DNA of 48,973 nucleotides from Methanomicrobia archaeon (GTDB taxonomy: Archaea > Halobacteriota > Bog-38 > Methanoflorentales > Methanoflorentaceae): the NCBI GenBank assembly GCA_015661395.1, contig JACWML010000012.1:1-48973 (forward strand), written 5' to 3'. Made by a program: the position numbers and the translations under genes. Positions 27,096 through 34,533 of this stretch are shown here, one piece after another. Below the pieces are notes generated by a model that saw nothing but the letters and a program-made list of their open reading frames with translations, was not told the DNA's origin and ran no database searches. The stretch's first letter is position 1; the number at the start of each line of letters is the position of its first letter.

Positions 27096-27410
27096 TCATG
27101 TCTCCTCAAGCTCCTCAATCTTCTCCTCAAGCTCCTCAATCTTCTCCTCAAGCTCCTCAATCTTCTCCTCAAGCTCCTCAATCTTCTCCGCCGGCCCATC
27201 AGAGTGCGTGATATTCTTCTCTGATTGCTCGCTATCGGCCTCTGTTACCCGCTCCTCCGTTATCGTAAACATTCTATTCATTGCATCCTCGACCCGTTCC
27301 TCGCGCTTCAGTCCCTCATCCAAATAATGCGCGTAGACTTCCTTAAGCACGTCGATCTCGCCCTGGAGCCGCTTAAGCTCGTTCAAGATAAACTCCTCTT
27401 TATCGGTCAT
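27096..27410 (-). CDS. Coiled-coil protein with a C-terminal heptad repeat
   Basis: 104 residues. The N-terminal half is an amphipathic helix (KEEFILNELKRLQGEIDVLKEVYAHYLDEGLK). After a polar linker (about 60-75) come four exact heptads EEKIEEL encoded by 21-bp DNA repeats, ending EELEET. The heptad carries Ile and Leu at a and d positions and E/K salt bridges, so it should form a stable coiled coil. GGGAGGGG lies about 12 bases upstream of the ATG. Function is unknown; it may be a structural or anchoring element. Confidence 0.75.
   Translation of the reverse strand: MTDKEEFILNELKRLQGEIDVLKEVYAHYLDEGLKREERVEDAMNRMFTITEERVTEADSEQSEKNITHSDGPAEKIEELEEKIEELEEKIEELEEKIEELEET
27101..27190. repeat. 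21-bp tandem repeat in the coiled-coil gene
   Basis: Units begin at 27101, 27122, 27143 and 27164, each TCTCCTCAAGCTCCTCAATC plus T, followed by a partial unit to 27190. Because the period is 21 bp, copy-number changes add or remove whole heptads without a frameshift. Confidence 0.9.
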
Positions 27411-27890
27411 TTATTTTTATCCCCTCCCTCAAACAAGTGTTACCTTAATATAAAGAAGATAAAAAAAGCCTGTAATGATAAGCGCGAGACCAATACACCA
27501 CATAATAGCGCGGTTCCGGGCTAGTCATCGGCAACCTCTATGGCGGCTTCTTGCTATGTCGTGTACATGATACGGCGCGGACGTCTGTACTGCTCGCAAT
27601 ACGGTACGCGATCCCTCTCACCGCGCAGTTTGCAACCGTTAAACTTTTCGCACCGTCGACAATCCATCATCGTTATAAAGTGAGTTATTCCGCTGGCCAG
27701 TTAAGATTATCTCACCGTCGCGTTCGGTCCTGATAAGATGATATTACGAATATGTGTTGATAATAGGTCGCGCGAGGCTATCATTTAAGTAACCGGGATA
27801 GAAAAAGCCCGCATATTTCGGAAGTAATATCGAGAACGAATAAATAGCGCCATCCTTATTGTCGTTACCGCTGAACGGGGCCGTAAATCA
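27411..27890. other. Intergenic stretch without a recognised gene
   Basis: Upstream of the coiled-coil gene. The first bases hold its leader. I see no convincing gene or structure in the remainder, apart from several short AT-rich tracts. Confidence 0.4.
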
Positions 27891-27969
27891 GTGGGAATCG
27901 AAAAAAAAGAAATAACGAGTCAGGAGCTACGGAAAGCGCGAATGGAACACGCGAGCGCGCAGCTGAAAA
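27891..27969 (+). pseudogene. Truncated 5' end of a gene running into the CRISPR remnant
   Basis: GTG 27891 starts VGIEKKEITSQELRKARMEH with a helical, charged, protein-like composition; 26 codons later the frame enters the degenerate CRISPR repeat and continues into Cys/Leu/Val-rich sequence that does not look like protein. It is probably the N-terminus of an unknown gene cut by the array or its decay. No family can be given and no strong ribosome binding site is visible. Confidence 0.3.
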
Positions 27970-28528
27970 GACAACACACACCTGTTATCGGATGTTGCTC
28001 TGCAATTTATCTTTCCAAACGATTATTGCATCTAAGTGTAGTTTCAATCCTTGTTTTAGTGGTTGTTGCTCTGCAACCTTACAGCGTTAGATCTAGCCAT
28101 CTTGGTATGCCTTTTCTTTTATAAACTCATACAGCCCATCAAGGTGAATAATCGCCTTGCTACGGTCGGTAGGAGCTTTTTCGAAGTCTTGGAGGAATAC
28201 CACATCGTCGTTCTCTGTAATAGCAACCACTGGATTGAGGTTATTCTGGAACTTCGCTGCTCCTTTCATCTTAAGCCATTCAGTTAGGTCAGCGATAACT
28301 TCGTTCCCAAACTCGTCGTGTATGGTATTGTAATCGGAACCACGCAGCAGCTTCTTTAGCTCCCCCATTCTCACCTTAAACCAATCTCCTTCGGTCATAA
28401 CTGTAGAACCACCTTATGTTTTGAATCTCGCTCGGTTTCAATCCTTATTTTAGCGGATGTTGCTCTGCAACCCTTCCCAAAAATACTTCTTTATCGTAAT
28501 AATCCTTGTCATGTTGCTTCTCTACAAC
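27970..28528 (-). CRISPR. Eroded CRISPR array with a gene in place of a spacer
   Basis: Repeats of 37 bp: R1 27970-28006 (only the right half conserved), R2 28041-28077, R3 28435-28471 and R4 about 28496-28528 (shortened). R2 and R3 start GTTTCAATCCTT and end GTTGCTCTGCAAC, and differ at three positions. A 34-bp spacer separates R1 and R2; R2 to R3 is 357 bp and holds a gene; R3 to R4 is 24 bp. The 5' GTTTCAATCC is the reverse of the usual 3' repeat end (GGATTGAAAC), so transcription is probably on the minus strand and R1 is the last repeat. R1 is degenerate at its 3' end, as trailer-end repeats usually are. No cas gene is in the window. Confidence 0.75.
28093..28398 (-). CDS. Hypothetical protein encoded between CRISPR repeats
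   Basis: 101 residues, MTEGDWFKVRMGELKKLLRG at the N-terminus, then helical and strand segments (GNEVIADLTEWLKMKGAAKF; NPVVAITENDDVVFLQDFEK) and a C-terminal helix. AAGGTGG stands about nine bases before the ATG. The gene lies between repeats R2 and R3, 36 bp from R3, which is close to a spacer length. It is transcribed in the presumed direction of the array. I do not recognise the family. It is acidic and soluble-looking. It could be inserted cargo, a captured prespacer or a repeat-associated regulator or toxin. Confidence 0.65.
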   Translation of the reverse strand: MTEGDWFKVRMGELKKLLRGSDYNTIHDEFGNEVIADLTEWLKMKGAAKFQNNLNPVVAITENDDVVFLQDFEKAPTDRSKAIIHLDGLYEFIKEKAYQDG

Positions 28529-28830
28529 AGATGCAGCACCGATGTCGTTTCTACTCGACCCCTCACGATTCGGCTGCCGATGCGCTAGACGAAAGCATAT
28601 GACTGAGCGTACACGTGAGGGCGTTTTTGTTTGCAAATCGTCTTTTTGAGAAGTGACTAAAGCCGCCACGAGTGAGCAAAGGTAGTCTTGATAACTGCCT
28701 CGATTTAATACATCTTATTTTTCGGGCTTCGCTTGACCTGAAACAAGCTTCAGGGCCCCTTTATGCTCAGCGAAATAGCCAAAGGATCCTCAGCATGCAA
28801 GTGAGCTACCAGCGTTCCCAATTTAAAGAA
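28529..28830. other. Region to the right of the CRISPR repeats (possible old leader)
   Basis: If the array was transcribed on the minus strand, the leader would lie here. No cas genes or AT-rich leader signature is clear. A minus-strand frame to 28669 is composition-poor. The stretch before 28830 also contains a hairpin-like GAAGCTTC-type segment (AAGCTTCAGGGC). Confidence 0.35.
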
Positions 28831-28844
28831 GAATTATAAATATG
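28831..28844 (+). promoter_or_regulatory. TATA box of the TAG-interrupted TPR gene
   Basis: gaattataaatatg is about 30 bp before ATG 28872. The ribosome binding site TGGAGG lies between them, giving a short leader. Confidence 0.55.
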
Positions 28845-28871
28845 CCCGCGTGGTTGTACTGGAGGATCAAC

Positions 28872-29453
28872 ATGGGACTATTTGACAGGTTCAAGTCGAG
28901 CAATGCACCAACGCAGAAAGGGCTGACAGCGAAGGAATGGCGTGACAAAGGAGATGCACTTGCAAAGTCAGGCCGTCACCAAGAGGCGCTTCAATGCTTC
29001 GACAAGGCGCTCGAGATCGATCCGAAGGACGCTAAGGCGTGGGCTCTGAAAGGAGCCACGCTTGGCATGTTAAACCGCCACGAAGAGGCACTTCAGTCTC
29101 TCGACAAGGAGCTCGAGATCGATCCGAAGGACGCTAAGGCGTGGGCTCTGAAAGGAGCTACGCTTGGCATGTTGGACCGCCACCAAGAGGCGCTTCAGTG
29201 CCTCGATAAAGCGCTCGAGCTCGACCCGCGGTATGCTATGGCGTGGAACACTAAAGGAGCTGCGCTTGTGTAGTTAGACCGCCACGACGAGGCACTTCAG
29301 TGTCTCGACAAGGCGCTCGCGATAGACCCGCGGGATGTTGATGCGTGGAACTACAAAGGAGCCGCGCTTGACATGTTAGACCGCCACCAAGAGGCGCTTC
29401 AATGCTTCGACAAGGCGCTCGAGATCGATCCGAAGAATGCAACCGCACAATAA
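28872..29453 (+). pseudogene. TPR-repeat protein with an in-frame TAG
   Basis: ATG 28872 follows TGGAGG and a TATA box. It reads MGLFDRFKSSNAP and then TPR repeats of 34 residues with nearly identical DNA (for example KALEIDPKDAKAWALKGATLGML). At 29271-29273 TAG interrupts the frame; the same frame continues after it with two more intact TPR units to TAA at 29453. Other repeats have ATG-Leu at this place (GGC ATG TTA), so the ancestral GMLDR has become V-stop-LDR. Many intact genes here end in TAG (for instance TBP, mtxX, hef), so general stop reassignment is unlikely. A true nonsense mutation or pyrrolysine-like readthrough remains possible. Confidence 0.8.
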
Positions 29454-29675
29454 GGGAAACCGGCGGCACTTGAGAAAAATCGTAAAACCACGCCCAAGAA
29501 GCAGTGAGGAAAATGAACTTGCATCGATGCCCTCCCTCAGATAATTAGGTAAGTTTTTCGGGTTTTTCGAGCCATATACAATAAAAGATGAACACAGGTA
29601 AACGACAACACTTAAGCTGCATGCTACTAGTTGTGCACGTTTTTTTTACTTTATGGATCTTACTATAGGGGCTGA
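29454..29675. other. Intergenic stretch, AT-rich
   Basis: Contains several T-tracts (T8 near 29640) that might end transcription of the TPR gene. No gene is seen. Confidence 0.35.
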
Positions 29676-29822
29676 GAGACTATTGCGATCTCCAAGAATA
29701 TCGAGCGGGAACACGTTATTCTGGTAAGCGAAGAAACAAGGCTTAATCTTGGTGCACTGTTTCACAGCATTCCGTTTGTGCGCAAAGCTAACATAGCCCA
29801 TATCTCTGCAGAAGAAATTTGA
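29676..29822 (+). pseudogene. C-terminal gene fragment reminiscent of the FHIPEP (FlhA) tail
   Basis: A 48-codon open stretch, with a stop just before it, reads ETIAISKNIEREHVILVSEE...FHSIPFVRKANIAHISAEEI. The pattern ILVS..TR..L..LF...PF...A.I.HIS..EI resembles the end of FlhA/LcrD proteins (LLVSP.IR..L..L.E...P....LSY.EL). Too short to prove. It has no start codon and ends where the methyltransferase gene begins, so it would be a remnant of a truncated gene. Confidence 0.3.
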
Positions 29823-30577
29823 ACAAAGAGAATTGCACGTCTCTGAATATCTGCGTAGGAGAGATACAAACGCCAAACCCCAAAAAGAGCCAGATGCAAA
29901 AAGCTACTAATCCGAGAAAGATTTTGCTGAAAAAAGATGATGTAAACAGACTTCATGATGAGAGAGGTTACTTCGACGAGATTGCCCCACGATGGGATGA
30001 TATGCGGCGGACCTATTTCTCGGAGAGGGTGCGGGATCGGGCGCTATCTGAGGCACGGGTGCAGCGGGGAAAGCTAGCCGCTGACGTTGGGGTGGGAACT
30101 GGGTTTATCACCGAAGGGCTCATCGGGCACGGCGTGGAGGTGCTCGCGATCGACGAGTCTCTCCCTATGCTGCAGGTACTCAGGCGCAAGGCGTTCGGTG
30201 GCGCGGGCCTGCATTGTTGCATCGGGAGCGCCGAACGCCTCCCCGTTCGCGCCGGCGCGGTGGACTACGTTTTTGCTAACATGTGCCTCCACCACGTCGT
30301 ACACCCCGCAGCAGCGATAGGTGAGATGGCGCGGATTCTCAAGAAAGGGGGCACGCTCATTATCACGGACCTCGATGAGCACGCGTTCGCGTTTCTCACA
30401 GAGGAGCGCACCGATCGATGGATGGGATTTAGGAGGGCGGATGTGCGCACGTGGTTTGCCGAAGCGGGGCTGAAAGACATCATGGTGGGCGACACCGGAG
30501 AGCGGGCGAGCGTGCCATCGGACTCTACTGACAACTGCGCTGACATCAGCATATTTATAGCGCGAGGCAAGAAATGA
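29819..30577 (+). CDS. Class I SAM-dependent methyltransferase
   Basis: 252 residues from TTG 29819, or 227 from ATG 29894, which begins nearer to the folded domain. Motif I appears as AADVGVGTGFITEGLIGHG, the acidic strand-2 end as VLAIDESLPMLQVL, motif II as VDYVFANMCLHHVVHP and motif III as LKKGGTLIITDLDEH. Such enzymes methylate small molecules, arsenite, quinones and others; the substrate is open. The DUF4064-like remnant follows directly. No clear ribosome binding site is seen. Confidence 0.85.
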   Translation: MNKENCTSLNICVGEIQTPNPKKSQMQKATNPRKILLKKDDVNRLHDERGYFDEIAPRWDDMRRTYFSERVRDRALSEARVQRGKLAADVGVGTGFITEGLIGHGVEVLAIDESLPMLQVLRRKAFGGAGLHCCIGSAERLPVRAGAVDYVFANMCLHHVVHPAAAIGEMARILKKGGTLIITDLDEHAFAFLTEERTDRWMGFRRADVRTWFAEAGLKDIMVGDTGERASVPSDSTDNCADISIFIARGKK

Positions 30578-30597
30578 AGCAAGCCAAGGTGGGGTAA

Positions 30598-30956
30598 ATG
30601 GGCAACTTTTTTTGGGCTTGGGATAATCAGAGCAATCTCCGGTATCCTCGCCGTCGTACTCGCGTTCTGCTCGGAGGAATGGGCAAGGCGTTTGACGCAA
30701 TTGGAGGGACACAGCCCTACACGAACGCAGGGGCAGCACTCATCTTCTCACTAGTCGGAATCGTCGGCGGCGTACTCGAAAACCGGAAAATCTTTGGCGC
30801 AGCTCTGATGATTATCGGAGCGCTCGGGGTCTGATATCGATCAGTCTTTTCGGCGTTCTTACCTTCGTGCTGTTCCTACTGGGGGGAATCCTTATTCTAG
30901 CGCAGAAGCAGGAGCAGGCTGCAGTCCCGCCGTTTGCGGGGAAAAACGCAGGGTGA
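30598..30956 (+). pseudogene. Broken DUF4064-like small membrane protein gene
   Basis: Three reading frames together give one small membrane protein: LGIIRAISGILAVVLAF (frame 2), then GKAFDAIGGTQPYTNAGAAL IFSLVGIVGGVLEN (frame 1), then LISISLFGVLTFVLFLLGGI LILA (frame 3), ending TGA 30956. The order matches DUF4064 (four hydrophobic segments with GIVGG and LISISLF boxes). At least two one-base shifts are needed; one could be at the T7 run at 30607-30613. It is 20 bp downstream of the methyltransferase. Confidence 0.6.
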
Positions 30957-31237
30957 AACGTCTGAACTGCCCACATCCGGAGCGTGATGCCGGAGAGCAT
31001 AACGACGATTCCGATCCAACCGATGACGTCGACCAGGAGGCCTATCTGGAGGTAATTGAGCGCATTAGCGACGATTAGAAGAGTAATGTTTATAGAGACC
31101 GCCAGACTCAGGAGCCGCGTGCTTGCGTGATCGAACTGGCCTCCCTTGAGCGTTGTAGCTGCTTGGCCCTTTCGTCTACTTTCAGTGATCGCGAAATAAG
31201 CGATCAGGATGACGTACGCAGCAATTATCGAGTACAT
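30957..31237 (-). pseudogene. Truncated isoprenylcysteine methyltransferase-like gene
   Basis: The minus strand reads MYSIIAAYVILIAYFAITES RRKG, then LLSLAVSINITLLIVANALN, IGWIGIVVMLSGITLRMWAV QTF; this is the N-terminal half of an ICMT-type integral membrane methyltransferase, where GI.LR.WA is typical and the catalytic HP...Y half should follow. The homology stops exactly where the DUF4064-like remnant ends, so two genes have been fused tail to tail by a deletion. Frames beyond are basic nonsense. Confidence 0.6.
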
Positions 31238-31409
31238 TGAGCGCAACCTTCATGTCACGTTCATTGAACGCCGTGCGATTACGCTGATTTCTGTATGGCT
31301 AGCCTTCTAAGGATGTGACAGAAGGCCGTTTTGCAATGTTTTTTAATCGCGAACAAGGCTCGCGTTTTCAGCTGCCTGATCATTTTTGGATTCTCGAGCC
31401 TCGTGCAGT

Positions 31410-31913
31410 TCAGCGTGAATCCATAAGTCTTTGCTTAAGCACAACCGAGGTCTCGATTTGCCTCCTAGGAATGTTCCAGTGTTCTTGCAGGAGCTCATTC
31501 TTCTCCTCGCGCGAAACCAACGTGAATCCGTGTCGCTCATAAAACCGAACTGCCCACGTTGCGTCTTCCCAGGTGCCCACCAAAATCAAAGAGGTGTGCG
31601 CGAGACTCAGGAGGTGTTGTAGCAAGGCACTGCCTATGCCGCGCCTCTGGTAGCCCGTGCGCACATAGCAGTGCCTAATCAGATCGCAGCTGCCGACGTT
31701 TTGAATTCCCGCGATGCCCAGCAAGAAGCCGTCTTCGTACCATCCGCAGAATCGAACACCAGCTCTTATTTCGTCAGTGAGTTCTTTCGCTGACATGTAC
31801 GGCTCTTTCCATCGGTCATCCGGGATGGCGCCTTTGTACGCATTCGCGGCGTCATTGATTATCTCGAGGATGATAGCACTGTGATCTGGCAGCAATTCTT
31901 TGATCTTCTGCAT
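31410..31913 (-). CDS. GNAT-family N-acetyltransferase
   Basis: 167 residues. The acetyl-CoA loop RRGIGSALLQHLLSLA and the preceding strand (VGSCDLIRHCYVRTGYQ) are clear; the C-terminal half has AVRFYERHGFTLVSREEK. The substrate is not determined. A TATA element (minus strand, GTTTATAAAGG near 31935-31946) lies about 25 bp before the ATG, so it is probably leaderless. No operon partner is present. Confidence 0.88.
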   Translation of the reverse strand: MQKIKELLPDHSAIILEIINDAANAYKGAIPDDRWKEPYMSAKELTDEIRAGVRFCGWYEDGFLLGIAGIQNVGSCDLIRHCYVRTGYQRRGIGSALLQHLLSLAHTSLILVGTWEDATWAVRFYERHGFTLVSREEKNELLQEHWNIPRRQIETSVVLKQRLMDSR

Positions 31914-31946
31914 AGGTTGCGACTGAAGTATACTCAGCCTTTATAA

Positions 31947-32233
31947 ACAAATTTTGTTTTTTCTGCGACTGACCTAGAGGAGCTCTTCCGGGCAATATGC
32001 GAGGTCATTCAACGGGAGCAATAAAATTGCGCCTTTATTGTGACGCATGGCGAGAGCGGCGGGGGGGTGGAACAATTATCGGCATCCGCAGCTTTCGGAT
32101 AATTCACGGCCAACCTTACCATAAATAGATGATCTAAACAAACTTCCGATAGGCATTAAAAGAAGTTGGCTCAATAGAAGTTCAGTAGGATCAATAGATA
32201 CAAAGTAACATTCGAAAAAGGAGATTAAAGAAT
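31947..32233. other. Intergenic stretch before the rubrerythrin gene
   Basis: About 290 bp with a G7 run near 32061 and a possible TATA element (ccataaatag) about 105 bp before the start codon. The leader ends with the strong AAAGGAG site. No gene is seen. Confidence 0.4.
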
Positions 32234-32731
32234 ATGTCTAAAACCGAAGACTTCTTGAAAGAGGCATTTGCAGGAGAGTCCCAGGCCAACCGCAAATACC
32301 AGGCATTTGCAGCCAAAGCAGATAAAGAGGGATACACCCAGGCAGCCAAGCTGTTTCGGGCAGCTTCTGAGGCAGAGGCAGTGCATGCCAACAACCATCT
32401 GAGGGTTATGAAAGGCGTCCTGTCCACTCTAGAAAACCTCAAGGCGGCCATCTCTGGCGAGGATCATGAGTACGAGGCCATGTATCCGGAGATGATTGAA
32501 ACGGCCAGAGTCGAGAAACAAAAAGGCGCCGAAATGTCCTTCCACGACGCCAACGAGGTGGAGAAGATCCATTCTCAGCTTTTTAATAAGCTTCTTGCCG
32601 ACCAAGGCAAATCAGCAGAGACTTTCCCCTATTACGTCTGTCCGATCTGCGGGAATACGGTGGAAAATGAGCCGCCAGAGAAGTGCCAAGTATGCGGCAC
32701 CGAAGGGAAGCTGTTCAAGAGGGTCGATTGA
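32234..32731 (+). CDS. rbr: Rubrerythrin
   Basis: 165 residues, ATG with AAAAAGGAG before it. Rubrerythrin reduces hydrogen peroxide with a diiron site and a rubredoxin centre, protecting anaerobes. The ferritin-like domain shows EAFAGESQANRKYQAFA, EAEAVHANNHL and EVEKIHSQLF with the expected Glu/His ligands; the C-terminal rubredoxin domain has CPICGNTVENEPPEKCQVCG. It is intact and 149 bp upstream of ferritin. The bacterial-style leader and base composition suggest acquisition. Confidence 0.96.
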   Translation: MSKTEDFLKEAFAGESQANRKYQAFAAKADKEGYTQAAKLFRAASEAEAVHANNHLRVMKGVLSTLENLKAAISGEDHEYEAMYPEMIETARVEKQKGAEMSFHDANEVEKIHSQLFNKLLADQGKSAETFPYYVCPICGNTVENEPPEKCQVCGTEGKLFKRVD

Positions 32732-32880
32732 GCTTTGCCAATCAGCTCGGGAAGGTCCAAGGAGACCCCCCCACTTTTCTTGTGCATTGAATGGGCAGAT
32801 ACCGCCTGAAATAACACCGTTTTTATTTTATGCTTGTAGTAATATTAATTCATAAAACAATATTTTAGGAGGTAGAACAA

Positions 32881-33396
32881 ATGATTTCCACAAAATTGAA
32901 TCAAGCTATTAACGAGCAAATCACTTTCGAATTTTATTCAGCCCACATTTATTTATCAATGGCTGCCTATTGTGCTGCTACTGATCTGCCAGGCTTTTCG
33001 CATTTTTTAAGAGTGCAATATCGCGAAGAGGTAGATCATGCGATGAAGTTTTTTAATTTTGTCGCTGAAATGGAAGGCAATGTTAAGATTACTGGTTTCC
33101 AGACTCCACAAACAGATTTTGGCTCTGTTTTAAATGCTTTTGAGATAGCATTAAACCATGAAAAAATCGTCACAGGTAGGATTTACGATTTAAAAACTAT
33201 TGCTATGGAAGAAAAAAACTATGCAGCTTCAAGCTTCCTTGAGTGGTATGTAAATGAGCAGATAGAGGAGGAATCTAATTTTACGGCTATCGTTAGGCGC
33301 TTAAAAATGATAGCTCAAGATTCGGCTGCTTTGTTTATGTTAGATAACGAGTTGGCAGCAAGGGTTTATATTCCACTCGCAGAAGCAAACGTGTAA
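32881..33396 (+). CDS. ftnA: Ferritin (iron-storage protein)
   Basis: 171 residues with AGGAGGT upstream. FtnA-type ferritins oxidise Fe(II) and store Fe(III) in 24-subunit shells. The ferroxidase residues fall in FEFYSAHIYLSMA, QYREEVDHAMKFF, LNHEKIV and EEKNYAASSFLEWYVNEQIEEESN. The gene is distinctly AT-rich (many ttt, tta, aaa) relative to its neighbours, which suggests recent transfer from a low-GC source. With rubrerythrin it forms an iron/oxidative-stress pair. Confidence 0.96.
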   Translation: MISTKLNQAINEQITFEFYSAHIYLSMAAYCAATDLPGFSHFLRVQYREEVDHAMKFFNFVAEMEGNVKITGFQTPQTDFGSVLNAFEIALNHEKIVTGRIYDLKTIAMEEKNYAASSFLEWYVNEQIEEESNFTAIVRRLKMIAQDSAALFMLDNELAARVYIPLAEANV

Positions 33397-33778
33397 AAAT
33401 TGTTACGGTGCATCACCTTAAAGCGCTATGCCAACGAGGGGTGGAACAGCCGTGCTGTTGGCCGTCTGTGTGGCAGCCTCAGTTTTTTCACAAAAACGCG
33501 TTTGCAACAAAGCGTGGACGGCATCTGATGTTCTGCCACCGTGCCTTGAGGCGTCAATTGAAGGAGAACGGATTGACTATCGTTGGTGGTTCTCGTGTCG
33601 TGGATATGACACGTAGGGATAACGAAGCTGATGGGTGGGATAGCTAAGGAAACGCCGAACCGGCAGGATGTGCGCGATGCTGAGGAATTTGCTGAATGAC
33701 TCGCTTAGCGTCTTATCCCCTTTTTGCTCTCCAAGCTCTCCAGCTTAGCCTTTATGAACCGATGGAAGGAGGAAGCGT
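33397..33778. other. Stretch between ferritin and tbp with only weak open frames
   Basis: Small frames (for example 33428-33616) are open but low in confidence. A TATA-like cctttatgaac at about 33745-33756 serves tbp. Confidence 0.4.
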
Positions 33779-34336
33779 ATGGTTGAACCACGGGACACTA
33801 TTGAAATTGTAAATGTCGTTGCATCCACCGGCATTGGACAAGAAATAAACCTCAAGCAAGCAACGCTTGCTTTAGAGGGCGCAGATTACGATCCTAAACG
33901 GTTCCCGGGCCTCGTCTACCGGACCAAGGACCCGAAGACCGCTGCACTAATCTTTCGATCGGGAAAAATCGTTTGCACTGGCGCAAAGAGCATAGATGAC
34001 GTGCATAAGGGCCTGGAAAACGTATTTCAAAGTCTACGAAATATCGGAATCGACGTGAAGGGAACGCCGGAGATCAAGGTCCAAAACATCGTCGCTTCCG
34101 CGGATCTTCACTCGGTTTTGAATCTAAATGCAATTGCCATCGGCCTCGGGCTTGAAAACATTGAGTACGAGCCGGAACAATTTCCCGGCCTCGTGTACCG
34201 GTTGTCAGATCCTAAAGTGGTCGTTCTTTTGTTTGGTTCCGGCAAACTGGTTGTAACCGGCGGTCGAAAGCCCGAAGATGCGGCGAATGCGGTCGATCGA
34301 ATCGTTGAGGAGCTTAAAAGCTTAAGCCTTTTATAG
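33779..34336 (+). CDS. tbp: TATA-box-binding protein
   Basis: 185 residues, two repeats of about 90 residues (IEIVNVVASTGIGQEINLK...FPGLVYRTKDPKTAALIF; IKVQNIVASADLHSVLNLN...FPGLVYRLSDPKVVVLLF) forming the saddle that binds the TATA box. Each repeat ends in GSGK or RSGKIVCTGAKS. ATG is preceded by GGAGGAAG. The sequence is complete and canonical. A short frame (34358-34492) follows it in the same direction. Confidence 0.98.
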   Translation: MVEPRDTIEIVNVVASTGIGQEINLKQATLALEGADYDPKRFPGLVYRTKDPKTAALIFRSGKIVCTGAKSIDDVHKGLENVFQSLRNIGIDVKGTPEIKVQNIVASADLHSVLNLNAIAIGLGLENIEYEPEQFPGLVYRLSDPKVVVLLFGSGKLVVTGGRKPEDAANAVDRIVEELKSLSLL

Positions 34337-34357
34337 GTAACTAGGTTTAGTCGCTTA

Positions 34358-34492
34358 ATGATTATTCCTGAGTCAGAACGCTCAGCTGCACCGCTAGCTG
34401 GAGAGAAAGTCTTCTTCCACCCTGACATGGTCAGGGAGAATGAGTGCATACAGCGCTTCTTCTGCTGGCCGCTTAAAATACCTACGAGATAG
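34358..34492 (+). CDS. Possible 44-residue protein downstream of tbp
   Basis: ATG 34358 to TAG 34492 encodes MIIPESERSAAPLAGEKVFF ending with an aromatic, basic tail (RFFCWPLKIPTR). It begins 21 bp after tbp. No ribosome binding site is obvious and no family is recognised, so this may be a chance frame. Confidence 0.3.
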   Translation: MIIPESERSAAPLAGEKVFFHPDMVRENECIQRFFCWPLKIPTR

Positions 34493-34533
34493 CGTGAGTT
34501 GTTGGTGTCGTAACTTGTTTTCACGGTATGTGG

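Noticed and set aside
26954-27199. Arg/Leu-rich frame (RRLRSLRRRLRSL) opposite to nothing else
   Set aside because: It is only an alternative frame of the 21-bp tandem repeat of the coiled-coil gene.
29271-29273. Genome-wide TAG reassignment
   Set aside because: Several intact genes (mtxX, tbp, the amidohydrolase, hef) end in TAG at the expected place.
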